Source: Hahellaceae bacterium
Lineage (GTDB): Bacteria; Pseudomonadota; Gammaproteobacteria; Pseudomonadales; Oleiphilaceae
Direction: 5' to 3'
NCBI GenBank assembly: GCA_016716085.1
Contig: JADJWY010000001.1
Coordinates: 124,001-188,000, forward strand
Length of the DNA stretch: 64,000 bases
Shown: positions 56,272-64,000 of the stretch, piece by piece
How positions within the stretch are numbered: the stretch's first letter is position 1
Layout of the letters: every line of letters begins with the position of its first letter
Notes under the pieces: model-generated
The model's input: only the letters and a program-made list of their open reading frames with translations
Told to the model about the DNA's origin: nothing
The model's database searches: none
Translations under genes and position numbers: made by a program

Positions 56272-57952
56272 AACGCTGGGCCCGTTCGGTCAAACTCAAG
56301 CCCCGCTGGCGCAGCCCAGACTGACTGAATAACATCAATCCTTCTGATTGCACCCTAAATCGTCCATCAAAAACAGAGGGAACCTTGCCCTCCTTCAACA
56401 CCTGACGAGCCAAATCAGCCATATCACGCCCCATCAGTCGGCCACTGACAACCATCCCACCATCAAACAACCCCTTTCCAATCTGCTGTTCATGGATGGT
56501 GAAGACTGGTTGATCTGAATGATCATGAATCCACCGCGCAACATCCAACTCAGCGACACGCTGCCCCTTCGAATCGACGAGAGCCATATTCCCCATCACC
56601 AGAACAAAATCCCACTCTTTTTCCTTCTTCTCTATCCAATTCTGCCATTCGCTGAAAGACGAAGACTGCTCGATCCGCAACGAACTACCATCCGGCAGCG
56701 TACGTACCCTTTGATCACCAAACTCTTCATGAATCATTCGGGTCGTAGTTTCATCCGTTCCAGCCAACACCAGAACACGAGAATGCGAAAGTCCCAGGGC
56801 ACTCTGAATCTGCACGACAGAGCGCGCAACGAGTGGACGCTCAAGCACTCCCGCAACATCATTGCGCGCCGCCGCCCACGGAAAATCTTCCCGGATAGAA
56901 CCATTCACTCCTCCAAAAACAACCCAGCTTTTGTCTATAAAAGGGCCGACCAGCCGCAGCGCATTATCATCCGTGATGAAGACGACCTGTGGATGAGTGG
57001 CTTGAATCTGACGGATGACTTCCTCTACCCGGGGTTGATAAGCAGCCTCAGGTAACTGCCTTGTGTTCAGATAAAATTCGCGGTAACGAAAACCCTCTCC
57101 AAGCGTTTGCCTGATTCCCTCACTTTGATGAATAACCCAGCTAAGTTCTGACCGATAACTATGGACGATGAACGCCACAGGATTATCCTCAGCGCCACTC
57201 GGATGCATGTACTCTGCAATTATCTGGTCGAGCCGCCCCGTCGTTTTCAGTGACTCCAGACCACGATTAAATACTTCCAGCACCTGGTTAGCGCTGGGAT
57301 TATCCTTGCTCACGATCAGGTGCAGGCCAACCTTGCTGAGTCTGTCTGGCATATTAAGTACTTTGTATTCAAACCCGGTTAATTCCGGCATTGCCTGGAC
57401 GGTATAACTTCCAACCAGGCGATTGATAAACACCAGGTCTACCCGCCCCAGCTTTAGCATGCTGAAGCACTGAGCAAGCGTAGGCGGGGTCTCTATTACA
57501 AACTGGACTTGCTGAGTGAGTTCTTTCAGTAGTTCTGTGTTGTAGCCTGTAGGTCGGCAGACGTGCTTACCACTTAGGGTGCCAGGAATCAAAATATCGC
57601 CTGCAAAGCTCTGACGGGCAAAAAACGCCTCTTCGACCTCCACGATCGGCTGACTGAAAAGAAAATTCTGCCGGCGCTCCGGCGTTTCAGCATAAGGAAA
57701 GGTTGCGTCGAAATGGCCATCCTGAGTTTCCTGCAAACCTCTCATCCAAGGTTGAAACTCAACAGCCGCCGTTTCGCGTCCGGCACTTTCAAACGCTTTC
57801 TGAACCAGAAGGGTGGCCAACCCTCCCGCCTCCAGGGTTACGTCGGAATAGGGCCGATAATCACTCCCAGTCACAAGACGGACTGGCGCTTCAGCAGAAA
57901 CACCTCCTGAAGATACCAACAGCAGAATAACAATCCAGCGCCCTATTCTCAC
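56252..57952 (-). CDS. tandem periplasmic binding-domain protein (SBP_bac_3 plus ABC_sub_bind-like)
   Basis: A 566-residue secreted protein with a signal peptide (WIVILLLVSSGGVSAEA). Residues about 20-260 form a family-3 solute-binding domain (VTGSDYRPYSDVTLEAGGLATLLVQKAF, then FATFPYAETPERRQNFLFSQP-like region and HVCRPTGYNTELL). Residues about 265-540 look like a second binding fold of the ABC_sub_bind type (QVVFITDDNALRLVGPF, VFGGVNGSIREDFP, VLVLAGTDETT). There is no membrane helix, kinase or cyclase domain after it. Such pairs usually form sensor regions of larger membrane kinases, so a soluble stand-alone form is unusual. No permease is adjacent. Ligand unknown. Confidence 0.75.
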   Translation of the reverse strand: MRIGRWIVILLLVSSGGVSAEAPVRLVTGSDYRPYSDVTLEAGGLATLLVQKAFESAGRETAAVEFQPWMRGLQETQDGHFDATFPYAETPERRQNFLFSQPIVEVEEAFFARQSFAGDILIPGTLSGKHVCRPTGYNTELLKELTQQVQFVIETPPTLAQCFSMLKLGRVDLVFINRLVGSYTVQAMPELTGFEYKVLNMPDRLSKVGLHLIVSKDNPSANQVLEVFNRGLESLKTTGRLDQIIAEYMHPSGAEDNPVAFIVHSYRSELSWVIHQSEGIRQTLGEGFRYREFYLNTRQLPEAAYQPRVEEVIRQIQATHPQVVFITDDNALRLVGPFIDKSWVVFGGVNGSIREDFPWAAARNDVAGVLERPLVARSVVQIQSALGLSHSRVLVLAGTDETTTRMIHEEFGDQRVRTLPDGSSLRIEQSSSFSEWQNWIEKKEKEWDFVLVMGNMALVDSKGQRVAELDVARWIHDHSDQPVFTIHEQQIGKGLFDGGMVVSGRLMGRDMADLARQVLKEGKVPSVFDGRFRVQSEGLMLFSQSGLRQRGLSLTERAQRSAFLVD

Positions 57953-58070
57953 TATAGCTCCCTAAATCCAACCCAACTTTCTAGCAGTATGGGTCAATCC
58001 TCGCAATCTACGTGGGACTGTTGAGTCGCGCCAGATAGTGCTATGGTGTTCAACCCGTTTCTGACCCGGT

Positions 58071-59039
58071 ATGCGAATGAAAACCGCCACGGCCATACCC
58101 CCTGAATTGATGTACCGCCTGGAACAACGCCTGGGGCGCACGCACGCCCGACAGCGACTGGGCGTGGAACAAGACCATACCGCTCAGGTGTTTGGATTCG
58201 GACGAAATTTCTTTCATCTTGAAAACTGGTATTCCATTCACGGTCTCATTCGGGGCTGCCTGCGGCTGGCCGGTCTCTATCAACGTGGCAAACGAAACAC
58301 CTGCCGCCTGGACATGCGTCATCACACCGTGGTCATTCCCCATCTGCCTGAAGCCTTCGAGGGCTTTCGCATTCTTCACCTCAGCGATTTGCATGTCGAT
58401 ATGTACGCGCCTGCGCTGCAGGCGCTCATCCACCGGGTGCAGGATGCCCGGTATGACCTCTGCGTGTTGACAGGTGACTACCGCGCACGCACGTTTGGCA
58501 CGACGGAAAGTGCGCTTGCGGGAATGCGGCAGTTACGCGAGCATCTGCAGGGAGAGGTCTATGGGGTTTTAGGTAATCACGACAGTGTGACCATGGTGCC
58601 TGCGCTGGAGGACATGGGCATCCGCCTGCTGCTCAACGAGAGTGTCCACATTCAGCGAGGCGGCAGCCAGCTCTATCTGGCCGGGATCGACGACGCCCAC
58701 TATTTCAGGGTGGATAATATCGAAAAGGCCGCCTCCCAACGCGAAGAGGGGCAAGCCAGCATTCTGCTCTCACATACACCCGCAGTATTTAAACAAGCGG
58801 CGCATGCCGGTTTTGATCTGTTTCTTGCCGGTCACACCCATGGCGGCCAGATATGTCTTCCCGGCGGAATTCCGGTCACGCTCGATTCCGACTGCCCGCG
58901 TCGCGTAGGTAAAGGGTCCTGGCGTCATCACCAGATGACGGGTTACACCTCGGTCGGTGCAGGAACCTCTGTGGTGCATGTGCGCCTGAATTGCAATCCT
59001 GAAATTACGATACACGAATTACGCCGAACCTCGCACTAA
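58071..59039 (+). CDS. metallophosphoesterase
   Basis: A 322-residue calcineurin-like phosphoesterase. All metal-site blocks are present in order: FRILHLSDLHVDMYAP (DxH), VLTGDYRARTFG (GD), GVLGNHDSVT (GNHD), ILLSHTPAVF and LAGHTHGGQICLP (GHxH). The layout is like the YaeI/YkuE subgroup, which is often linked to lipid or nucleotide substrates, but no membrane anchor is seen. It converges on the CarS-like gene with a four-base overlap. The specific substrate is unknown. Confidence 0.9.
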   Translation: MRMKTATAIPPELMYRLEQRLGRTHARQRLGVEQDHTAQVFGFGRNFFHLENWYSIHGLIRGCLRLAGLYQRGKRNTCRLDMRHHTVVIPHLPEAFEGFRILHLSDLHVDMYAPALQALIHRVQDARYDLCVLTGDYRARTFGTTESALAGMRQLREHLQGEVYGVLGNHDSVTMVPALEDMGIRLLLNESVHIQRGGSQLYLAGIDDAHYFRVDNIEKAASQREEGQASILLSHTPAVFKQAAHAGFDLFLAGHTHGGQICLPGGIPVTLDSDCPRRVGKGSWRHHQMTGYTSVGAGTSVVHVRLNCNPEITIHELRRTSH

Positions 59040-59515
59040 TGCGGACGCGCGCGAATCCCGAGGCGAAAAAGCAGTGGCGAAATCTGGGTTTCGAACACAA
59101 AGAATCCCACCAGGGCCAGACCCGCCGTCGTCGCATCATACCCTAACGCAGACACTGCATAGATCAGAGGCAGCAAGCTCTCCGGGACCTGATCCAAAAA
59201 CGTGGCCTTGGCGCTGCTGACCATGTTCAGGCGGCGCTTGGTAAAGCTGGACACTAGATCGCCGAGCATCACGCACCCCGCGAAGATGACGCCAGCACCC
59301 GCTCCCCAGTCAATAACAAGCCCAAGCACCCCACCTGCACACACACTCGCCAGCACGCCTCGCCAAGTCTTGGATTTACCCAACCAGGGTCGTCCGTCCC
59401 ATGCCAAGCGACCCCCATCAAGGGGATCAGCAAACCGGGAAGCCAGCAGACGAGCCAGCACGATCGGTGCGCCATTACAGGCGATCAGCACAATCAGCAA
59501 TTCAAGTATCTGCAC
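59036..59515 (-). CDS. CDP-archaeol synthase-like (CarS-family) membrane protein
   Basis: A 159-residue integral membrane protein with about five helices and the CarS pattern: NGAPIVLARLLA, DGRPWLGKSKTWRGVLASV with the conserved GKSKTWRG, and MLGDLVSSFTKRRLNM followed by LDQVPESLLPL. In archaea CarS makes CDP-archaeol from CTP and an unsaturated archaetidic acid. Bacterial homologues exist and their substrates are mostly uncharacterised. It sits opposite the metallophosphoesterase, with overlapping 3-prime ends. Confidence 0.82.
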   Translation of the reverse strand: MQILELLIVLIACNGAPIVLARLLASRFADPLDGGRLAWDGRPWLGKSKTWRGVLASVCAGGVLGLVIDWGAGAGVIFAGCVMLGDLVSSFTKRRLNMVSSAKATFLDQVPESLLPLIYAVSALGYDATTAGLALVGFFVFETQISPLLFRLGIRARPH

Positions 59516-59590
59516 AAAATCGTATCCGAGAGTATCGTCCTATGGGCTAGAATACACTGACCTATTCAGAATTACACACGGTCACGAGAG

Positions 59591-60855
59591 TTGAAGATGA
59601 TGCTGCTTTTTGCCCCTACGCGCGCCCTCCGCTGGCTCATTCACTGTGGTCTGCTCAGCATGGCTCTGCTGGCCCTGACAACTCAGGCCGCCGACAAACC
59701 GCCCAGCTACACCCTGAAATATCAATGGGAATTTGAACCGGAGGCAGAGCGCGCCAACGTCAGGATTCTGATCGACAAAGGCGAATTACTGCGCCAATAC
59801 CGCTTCAGGAATTCGGATCAACGATACGCCTACGTCAAGGGAAACGGGAACATCACCCTGACCGATGACGAAGTCATCTGGGATCTCCCCGAAGGCGAAG
59901 CCTGGCTCTCCTTTCAGGCCAAAGTGACCCACCAGAAAGATCCCGGCGAATTTGACGCGCTGATGACCAAAGACTGGGCCGTTTTTCGGGGTGACGATAT
60001 TGTTCCAGCGGGCCCGACAACCGAAGTTCCCGGAGCCTATGCTAACGCGACCACTGGATATCATCCTGCCACCCGGCTGGACCAGCGTTGAAAGTGGTTG
60101 GCCGCGAATTAAAGGCAATTCCTTTCGTATCAACAATCCCGATCGTTTGTTTGATCGTCCCACCGGCTGGTTTATTGCTGGCAAACTCGGTACCCGTCGC
60201 GCCAAAGTAGGTAAGACCGGCATTGCCGTCAGCGCGCCACAAAAGTCGGGGGTCAAACGTATGGAAATCATGACGTTCATGAATTTCGTCTGGCCAGAGA
60301 TCCAAAAAGCGTTTGATACCCGCCCGAAAAAGCTCTTGATGGTTGCGATGGGCGATCCGATGTGGCGAGGCGGTCTTTCTGCATCAAACTCCTTATTCCT
60401 GCATGCTGACCGACCACTGGTCAGTGAAAATGGTACCAGTCCCCTGCTGCATGAAATGACCCATGTTTACCCGGCTGAAGGGCGTCGTCACGGAACACGC
60501 GAATGATGACTGGATCGTGGAGGGGCTTGCAGAGTTCTACTCGTTTGACCTGCTCTACCGTGCCGGGGGTATGAGCAAAGACCGACGCAAGAAAATCATC
60601 GAGAAGCTCGCCAAATGGGGTGCTGACGTCAAAAACCTGAGAGAAGGTCCATCCAAAGGCCCTGTGACAGCGCGCGCCGTCGTACTAATGGATGAACTGG
60701 ACAGGGAAATTCGTCGCAAGAGCGATGCATCGATCGACGACCTTACCCGTGCCCTGATGGCCAAACGCAAAGTCTCTCTCGCAGACTTGAGAGCAGCGGC
60801 TGAAGACATCGTAGGGGAACCGCTGTCCACCCTACGCTCCCCCTTGATTAATTAG
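59591..60855 (+). pseudogene. exported HExxH metallopeptidase-like protein with two frameshifts
   Basis: Three overlapping frames together make one gene. The first (59591-60091) has a signal peptide (LLSMALLALTTQAADK) and a beta-rich start. The second carries LDIILPPGWTSVESGWPRIKG, and then LLHEMTHVY with an HExxH zinc motif. The third begins in the same region and continues to 60855, with NDDWIVEGLAEFYSFDLLYR, whose EG-E pattern supplies the third ligand expected of a gluzincin. Removing one C from the CCC at 60470-60472 restores HEMTHVYRLKG. Another one-base correction is needed near 60040-60055. No named family recognised. Either decayed or miscalled. Confidence 0.75.
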
Positions 60856-62117
60856 CCCTGCGACGGGCTCACGGCATAGACCGCGTGTACTTCCTCGGCC
60901 AGCAGGCGAAGCCCCTTTTCCACCAGGGCTTCGTCCTGTGAGTAAGTGATCCGAAGACATTGATGGGTATGCTCCCAAGGCTCCTGCAAGCCTGGAAAGA
61001 AATAATGCCCAGACACCACTAATACGCCCTTTTTCTTTAGCCGCTCATACAGTTCGAGACTGGTAATGGGCAAATCTTTCAGCCACAGCCACAGAAACAT
61101 AGCCCCTTCCGGCACATGAATGGAGTAAGGCAGCCCCGCCAGACCTTCATTCAGCTGTCTGAATGCTCGCTGTGACCTGGCCTGATAAAACGGTCTGACG
61201 ACCTGCTCGCTCAGGCTGAGGATTTGCCCACTGTCGACCATCTCCGTCACCAACATGGCCCCTAAACTCCCGGGCGCGAGGTTCATGATGGCATTGATGC
61301 TGGCAATCGCTCGAATGATATCCGGGTGAGCCACGACAATGCCGGTGCGTGCGGCAGGTAAGCCGAATTTCGACAAACTCAGGCATAGAATCAGATGATC
61401 GTCCCAGAACGGCTTAACATCGGTGTAGACCAGACTGGGAAATGGCAGGCCGTAGGCGCCATCGAGAATCAGCGGAATGTCACGCTCGCGGGCAATCTCG
61501 GACAGGTGACGCATTTCTTCATCCGTCAGCACATTACCCGTGGGATTAGTCGGTCGCGATACACACAAGGCGCCAATACTGTCATCGAGGGGCAAAGCCG
61601 CAAAATCAACCCGATATTTGAAGGTATGCGGTGTCAATTCATCAATAACGGGCTTGGCAGACACAAAAAAATCTTCAGACAATCCGGCATCGGCATAACC
61701 GATGTATTCTGGTGTCATGGGCAGCAGAATCCTGCGTCGGGTCCCGTCGTCAAAGTCACCCGCGAACATATTAAACAGCATGAAAAATGCCGACTGACTG
61801 CCATTCGTCAGCGCAATGTGCTCAGGCCCAACCGGCCATCCCAGGCGCTCACGAAGTAGCCTGGCCATCGCTTTAACGAAACTCTTTTCCCCCTGGGGGG
61901 GATCATACACCCCAACCAGACGACGAAAGGCGGCTTCATCTTCAGTAATCCGATGCATTGACTCACGCAGCGCGGACTCCACCTCCGGCACAAATCCCGG
62001 ATTGCCGCCCCCCATCATGATCAGGTTGCCATCCGCCAGCGCATTACCCAGATCTTCCATCAGCGAAATGATTCCGGCCTGCTGACTGAATTTTTTTCCG
62101 AACTGCGAAAGCTTCAT
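60852..62117 (-). CDS. avtA: valine--pyruvate aminotransferase
   Basis: A 421-residue fold-type I PLP aminotransferase (AvtA, transaminase C), which makes valine from 2-ketoisovalerate with alanine. Landmarks are FGKKFSQQAGIISLMEDLGNAL at the N terminus, MMGGGNPGFVPEVE, SRPTNPTGN and LDGAYGLPFPSL. The PLP lysine is Lys250 in LSLSKFGLPAARTG. Length matches the family. It converges on the broken metallopeptidase with a four-base overlap. It is downstream of the yjaG-like gene on the same strand. Confidence 0.93.
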   Translation of the reverse strand: MKLSQFGKKFSQQAGIISLMEDLGNALADGNLIMMGGGNPGFVPEVESALRESMHRITEDEAAFRRLVGVYDPPQGEKSFVKAMARLLRERLGWPVGPEHIALTNGSQSAFFMLFNMFAGDFDDGTRRRILLPMTPEYIGYADAGLSEDFFVSAKPVIDELTPHTFKYRVDFAALPLDDSIGALCVSRPTNPTGNVLTDEEMRHLSEIARERDIPLILDGAYGLPFPSLVYTDVKPFWDDHLILCLSLSKFGLPAARTGIVVAHPDIIRAIASINAIMNLAPGSLGAMLVTEMVDSGQILSLSEQVVRPFYQARSQRAFRQLNEGLAGLPYSIHVPEGAMFLWLWLKDLPITSLELYERLKKKGVLVVSGHYFFPGLQEPWEHTHQCLRITYSQDEALVEKGLRLLAEEVHAVYAVSPSQG

Positions 62118-62132
62118 GCTGAGTCCTCTGTC

Positions 62133-62775
62133 TTATTCGCCGGATGCCGCGTCAGCACTTACGCCAATACCACTGACACCGTCATTCGCAGCTTCCTGGC
62201 GCAGTGTTTCCAGCCACGAACGCTCCGGTGCGCCGGTATTTTGCGCTAACTGGGCCACCAGGCTGCGCTGCCAGTGCATTTCGGCCTGACACAGTTCGCT
62301 GGACTCAAACAGTTTAACCAGGGCCTCGTCGTCCATGCCTTCACCGTCCTGCATTTCGACAAACTCAGTGACAAAATTGAATGACTGCTGCCCAAGCTCA
62401 CGGCCAGTGCCGTCCGGCCCTGAAACACCAGCAGCGCCCCTCAATCAATTGCAGGCTATGTGAGGCGGCCACGCCACCAAACGACTCATCCTGCTCCAGA
62501 TCCTGCGACCACTGTTCAACCAGCGCCGACGCCCCTTTGGGCAAGCCCTCTTCATCCAGCTCTTTTCCCAGCCAGACTTTAGGCTGACGCTGGCCGACGG
62601 ATTCCCACAGAATGTCCAGAATACGCTGGAACTGTCGGGCCTGCTTACGACGGTCATGCAACTCGCCATAGAGAAGGAGGAGTGGCAGCGAGCGTTCCGC
62701 CAACGCGAGGGTGTAGACTTTTTGACGCCAACCCTGCAGACGGGAGACTTGCTTGAATAACTTTTCAAATGACAT
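62133..62775 (-). pseudogene. YjaG/DUF416 family protein with two frameshifts
   Basis: The first frame (62775 down to 62398) reads LQGWRQKVYTLALAERSLPLLLLYGEL, RRILDILWES-like and SFGGVAASHSLQLIEG, matching the YjaG/DUF416 start and core. The tail (FVTEFVEMQDGEGMDDEALVKLFESS to LVAQLAQ) lies in a different frame ending at 62133. A short middle piece, ALLVFQGRTALAVSLG, is in the third frame. Two one-base additions, at the C-run 62437-62440 and at 62391-62393, join them into a full-length protein. Both shifts are in short G/C homopolymers, like those in other broken genes here. YjaG has no known function. Confidence 0.78.
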
Positions 62776-63393
62776 TCAGATTTTTTCCAACCAATCAAAT
62801 AGAATCTCGGTCGCTGACTCAGGGTCAGCACCAAAGGACACCACGCCATCCTGGTGTCCCAGCATGATGAATCCAGGTGTTTGCTGCAACGCGCCGGATT
62901 GCCAGAGCCGCCTCACGGCATCCACCATTGCCAGACTGCCATAAGGTGCAGACGCCGGGGTGCAGGGTAGTGATAAGCGGGTTGCTGCGCCCCATAAGCG
63001 CGGACAATGAACATGCACGACGCTCACCACATCTCTGCTCAGCTGATAAAGTAAAGCGTGGGTCAGGCTTTCTGAGGAGGGCTTCGTTTCGCCCGTCGAG
63101 CGCAGGCGGTTATGGGCGACGTCCGCCTCAAGCACCCAGGCATAATCCGACGCGTCCAGCTCAGGTTTACCGCCCGTTTGCGTTCCGGAAATAACAAACT
63201 CCCCGCCCGGGCCAACACGTTCGCTGAGATTTCCGTAGCCCAGACCATCGTAGCGTGCAGGATCCTGACCCACCAGGCCCGCCTCAAACAGGCGACGGCG
63301 TGCGCGCTGGAGTCCGTTCAGATTAAAGGGCGCAGGAAAGGCCCCCGCACGGTGCGTCAAATCGAACTTAATGACCCCTTCGCGCTCGGTCAC
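62776..63393 (-). CDS. class II aldolase/adducin family protein
   Basis: A 205-residue zinc enzyme of the class II aldolase fold, which includes fuculose-phosphate aldolase, ribulose-phosphate epimerases and methylthioribulose-phosphate dehydratase (MtnB). The GYGNLSERV segment binds the phosphate of the substrate. The zinc and catalytic residues are Glu108 (SSESLTH), His127 and His129 (VVHVHCPRLWG), and His180 (MLGHQDGV). No methionine-salvage genes are nearby, so MtnB is possible but unproven. It abuts yjaG directly and lies one base from dcd, on the same strand. Confidence 0.85.
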   Translation of the reverse strand: MTEREGVIKFDLTHRAGAFPAPFNLNGLQRARRRLFEAGLVGQDPARYDGLGYGNLSERVGPGGEFVISGTQTGGKPELDASDYAWVLEADVAHNRLRSTGETKPSSESLTHALLYQLSRDVVSVVHVHCPRLWGAATRLSLPCTPASAPYGSLAMVDAVRRLWQSGALQQTPGFIMLGHQDGVVSFGADPESATEILFDWLEKI

Positions 63394-63394
63394 A

Positions 63395-63961
63395 TCAGGC
63401 TCTCGGCAAGGTTACGCCCGTCTGTCCCTGATATTTACCATGGCGATCCCGATAACTGGTTTCGCAGACTTCGTCCGACTCGAAAAACAACATCTGAGCC
63501 ACGCCTTCATTGGCGTAGATTTTGGCAGGCAAATTGGTTGTGTTTGAGAATTCGAGGGTCACATGCCCCTCCCACTCCGGCTCCAGCGGCGTGACGTTGA
63601 CGATAATGCCGCAGCGGGCATAGGTGCTTTTGCCCAGACAGATCGTCAGGACATTACGCGGGATGCGGAAATATTCCACGGTTCGCGCCAGCGCAAACGA
63701 GTTCGGCGGAATGATGCAAACGTCATCAACCACATCGACAAAACTCTTGGCATCAAAGGCCTTCGGGTCAACGGTTGCGGAGTAGACATTGGTAAAAATC
63801 TTGAATTCGCGGCTGCAGCGTACGTCATAGCCGTAGCTCGAGACCCCATACGAGATCAACTTACCACGCTGATCTTCACGCACCTGCCCTGAGGCGAAAG
63901 GCTCGATCATGCCGTGTTGTTCCGCCATGCGGCGAATCCATTTGTCTGATTTTATTGCCAT
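63395..63961 (-). CDS. dcd: dCTP deaminase
   Basis: A 188-residue dCTP deaminase that produces dUTP for thymidylate synthesis. The family features are [25 protein letters not shown] start, [41 protein letters not shown], and the catalytic glutamate Glu137 in [11 protein letters not shown], followed by [17 protein letters not shown]. Length and content are complete. It is the last gene, its ATG 39 bases from the window edge, so any upstream promoter is only partly visible. Confidence 0.97.
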   Translation of the reverse strand: MAIKSDKWIRRMAEQHGMIEPFASGQVREDQRGKLISYGVSSYGYDVRCSREFKIFTNVYSATVDPKAFDAKSFVDVVDDVCIIPPNSFALARTVEYFRIPRNVLTICLGKSTYARCGIIVNVTPLEPEWEGHVTLEFSNTTNLPAKIYANEGVAQMLFFESDEVCETSYRDRHGKYQGQTGVTLPRA

Positions 63962-64000
63962 GATGTTGTTTCCTGATAGCTATAAAGGCCGCAACCTGAT

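Overview
The window is a dense, mid-GC stretch of chromosome from a gammaproteobacterium. The best clues are gene order: lptF-lptG beside pepA-holC-valS; ampD-ampE, a DUF1631 gene and nadC in sequence; hda, a CDP-alcohol transferase and a DUF2066 gene divergent from purM-purN-DUF3108; and an astC/aruF/aruG/astD/astB arginine succinyltransferase operon with the duplicated AstA subunits seen in pseudomonads. This fits a Pseudomonas/Oceanospirillales-type bacterium able to live with and without oxygen, since pflB-pflA sit behind an FNR/Anr-like box. The genus cannot be named from sequence alone.

Layout. 0-4 kb: a 3-hydroxyisobutyrate-dehydrogenase-like gene and pyruvate formate-lyase with its activase. 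4-13 kb: an accessory block. It holds a tight minus-strand operon (alkyl-DHAP-synthase-like FAD oxidase, GlpD-like oxidase, FGGY kinase, solute-binding protein), a divergent AraC-type regulator, then an AMACR-like CoA-transferase/racemase with its own divergent AraC-type regulator. The two regulator intergenic regions carry inverted repeats that share a half-site. 13-22.5 kb: a signalling and decay zone. It has a frameshifted solute-binding protein, a GAF-GGDEF cyclase, a broken outer-membrane-type gene, the initiator tRNA with promoter and terminator, a degraded type I-F cas1 fragment, an HD-GYP protein, a HAD gene with an internal deletion, a MASE1-PAS-GGDEF-EAL protein and an SRPBCC protein. 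22.6-34.8 kb: ytfJ, slt, bioA at the tail of the ast operon, a membrane dipeptidase and a CHAD protein. 34.8-46 kb: the lptFG-pepA-holC-valS and ampED-DUF1631 core. 46-56 kb: nadC, a second GGDEF-EAL protein, a ParA protein, hda, a CDP-alcohol transferase, DUF2066, purMN, DUF3108 and a DUF1439-like protein. 56-64 kb: a tandem solute-binding-domain protein, a metallophosphoesterase, a CarS-like membrane protein, a frameshifted zinc-metallopeptidase-like gene, avtA, a frameshifted yjaG-like gene, a class II aldolase and dcd.

Two themes stand out. First, seven genes are interrupted. Most lesions can be restored by changing one base, usually in a short homopolymer (astA in an A7 run, the 13.2-kb solute-binding protein, the metallopeptidase, yjaG). 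That pattern fits either uncorrected sequencing errors or recent decay. The HAD deletion and the cas1 relic look like genuine lesions. Second, the 4-13 kb block pairs an alkyl-DHAP-synthase homologue with a GlpD-like oxidase and a non-GlpK FGGY kinase. This is the best candidate here for an uncharacterised metabolic system, although its substrate cannot be read from the sequence. I found no intact CRISPR array, integrase, insertion sequence or phage module.
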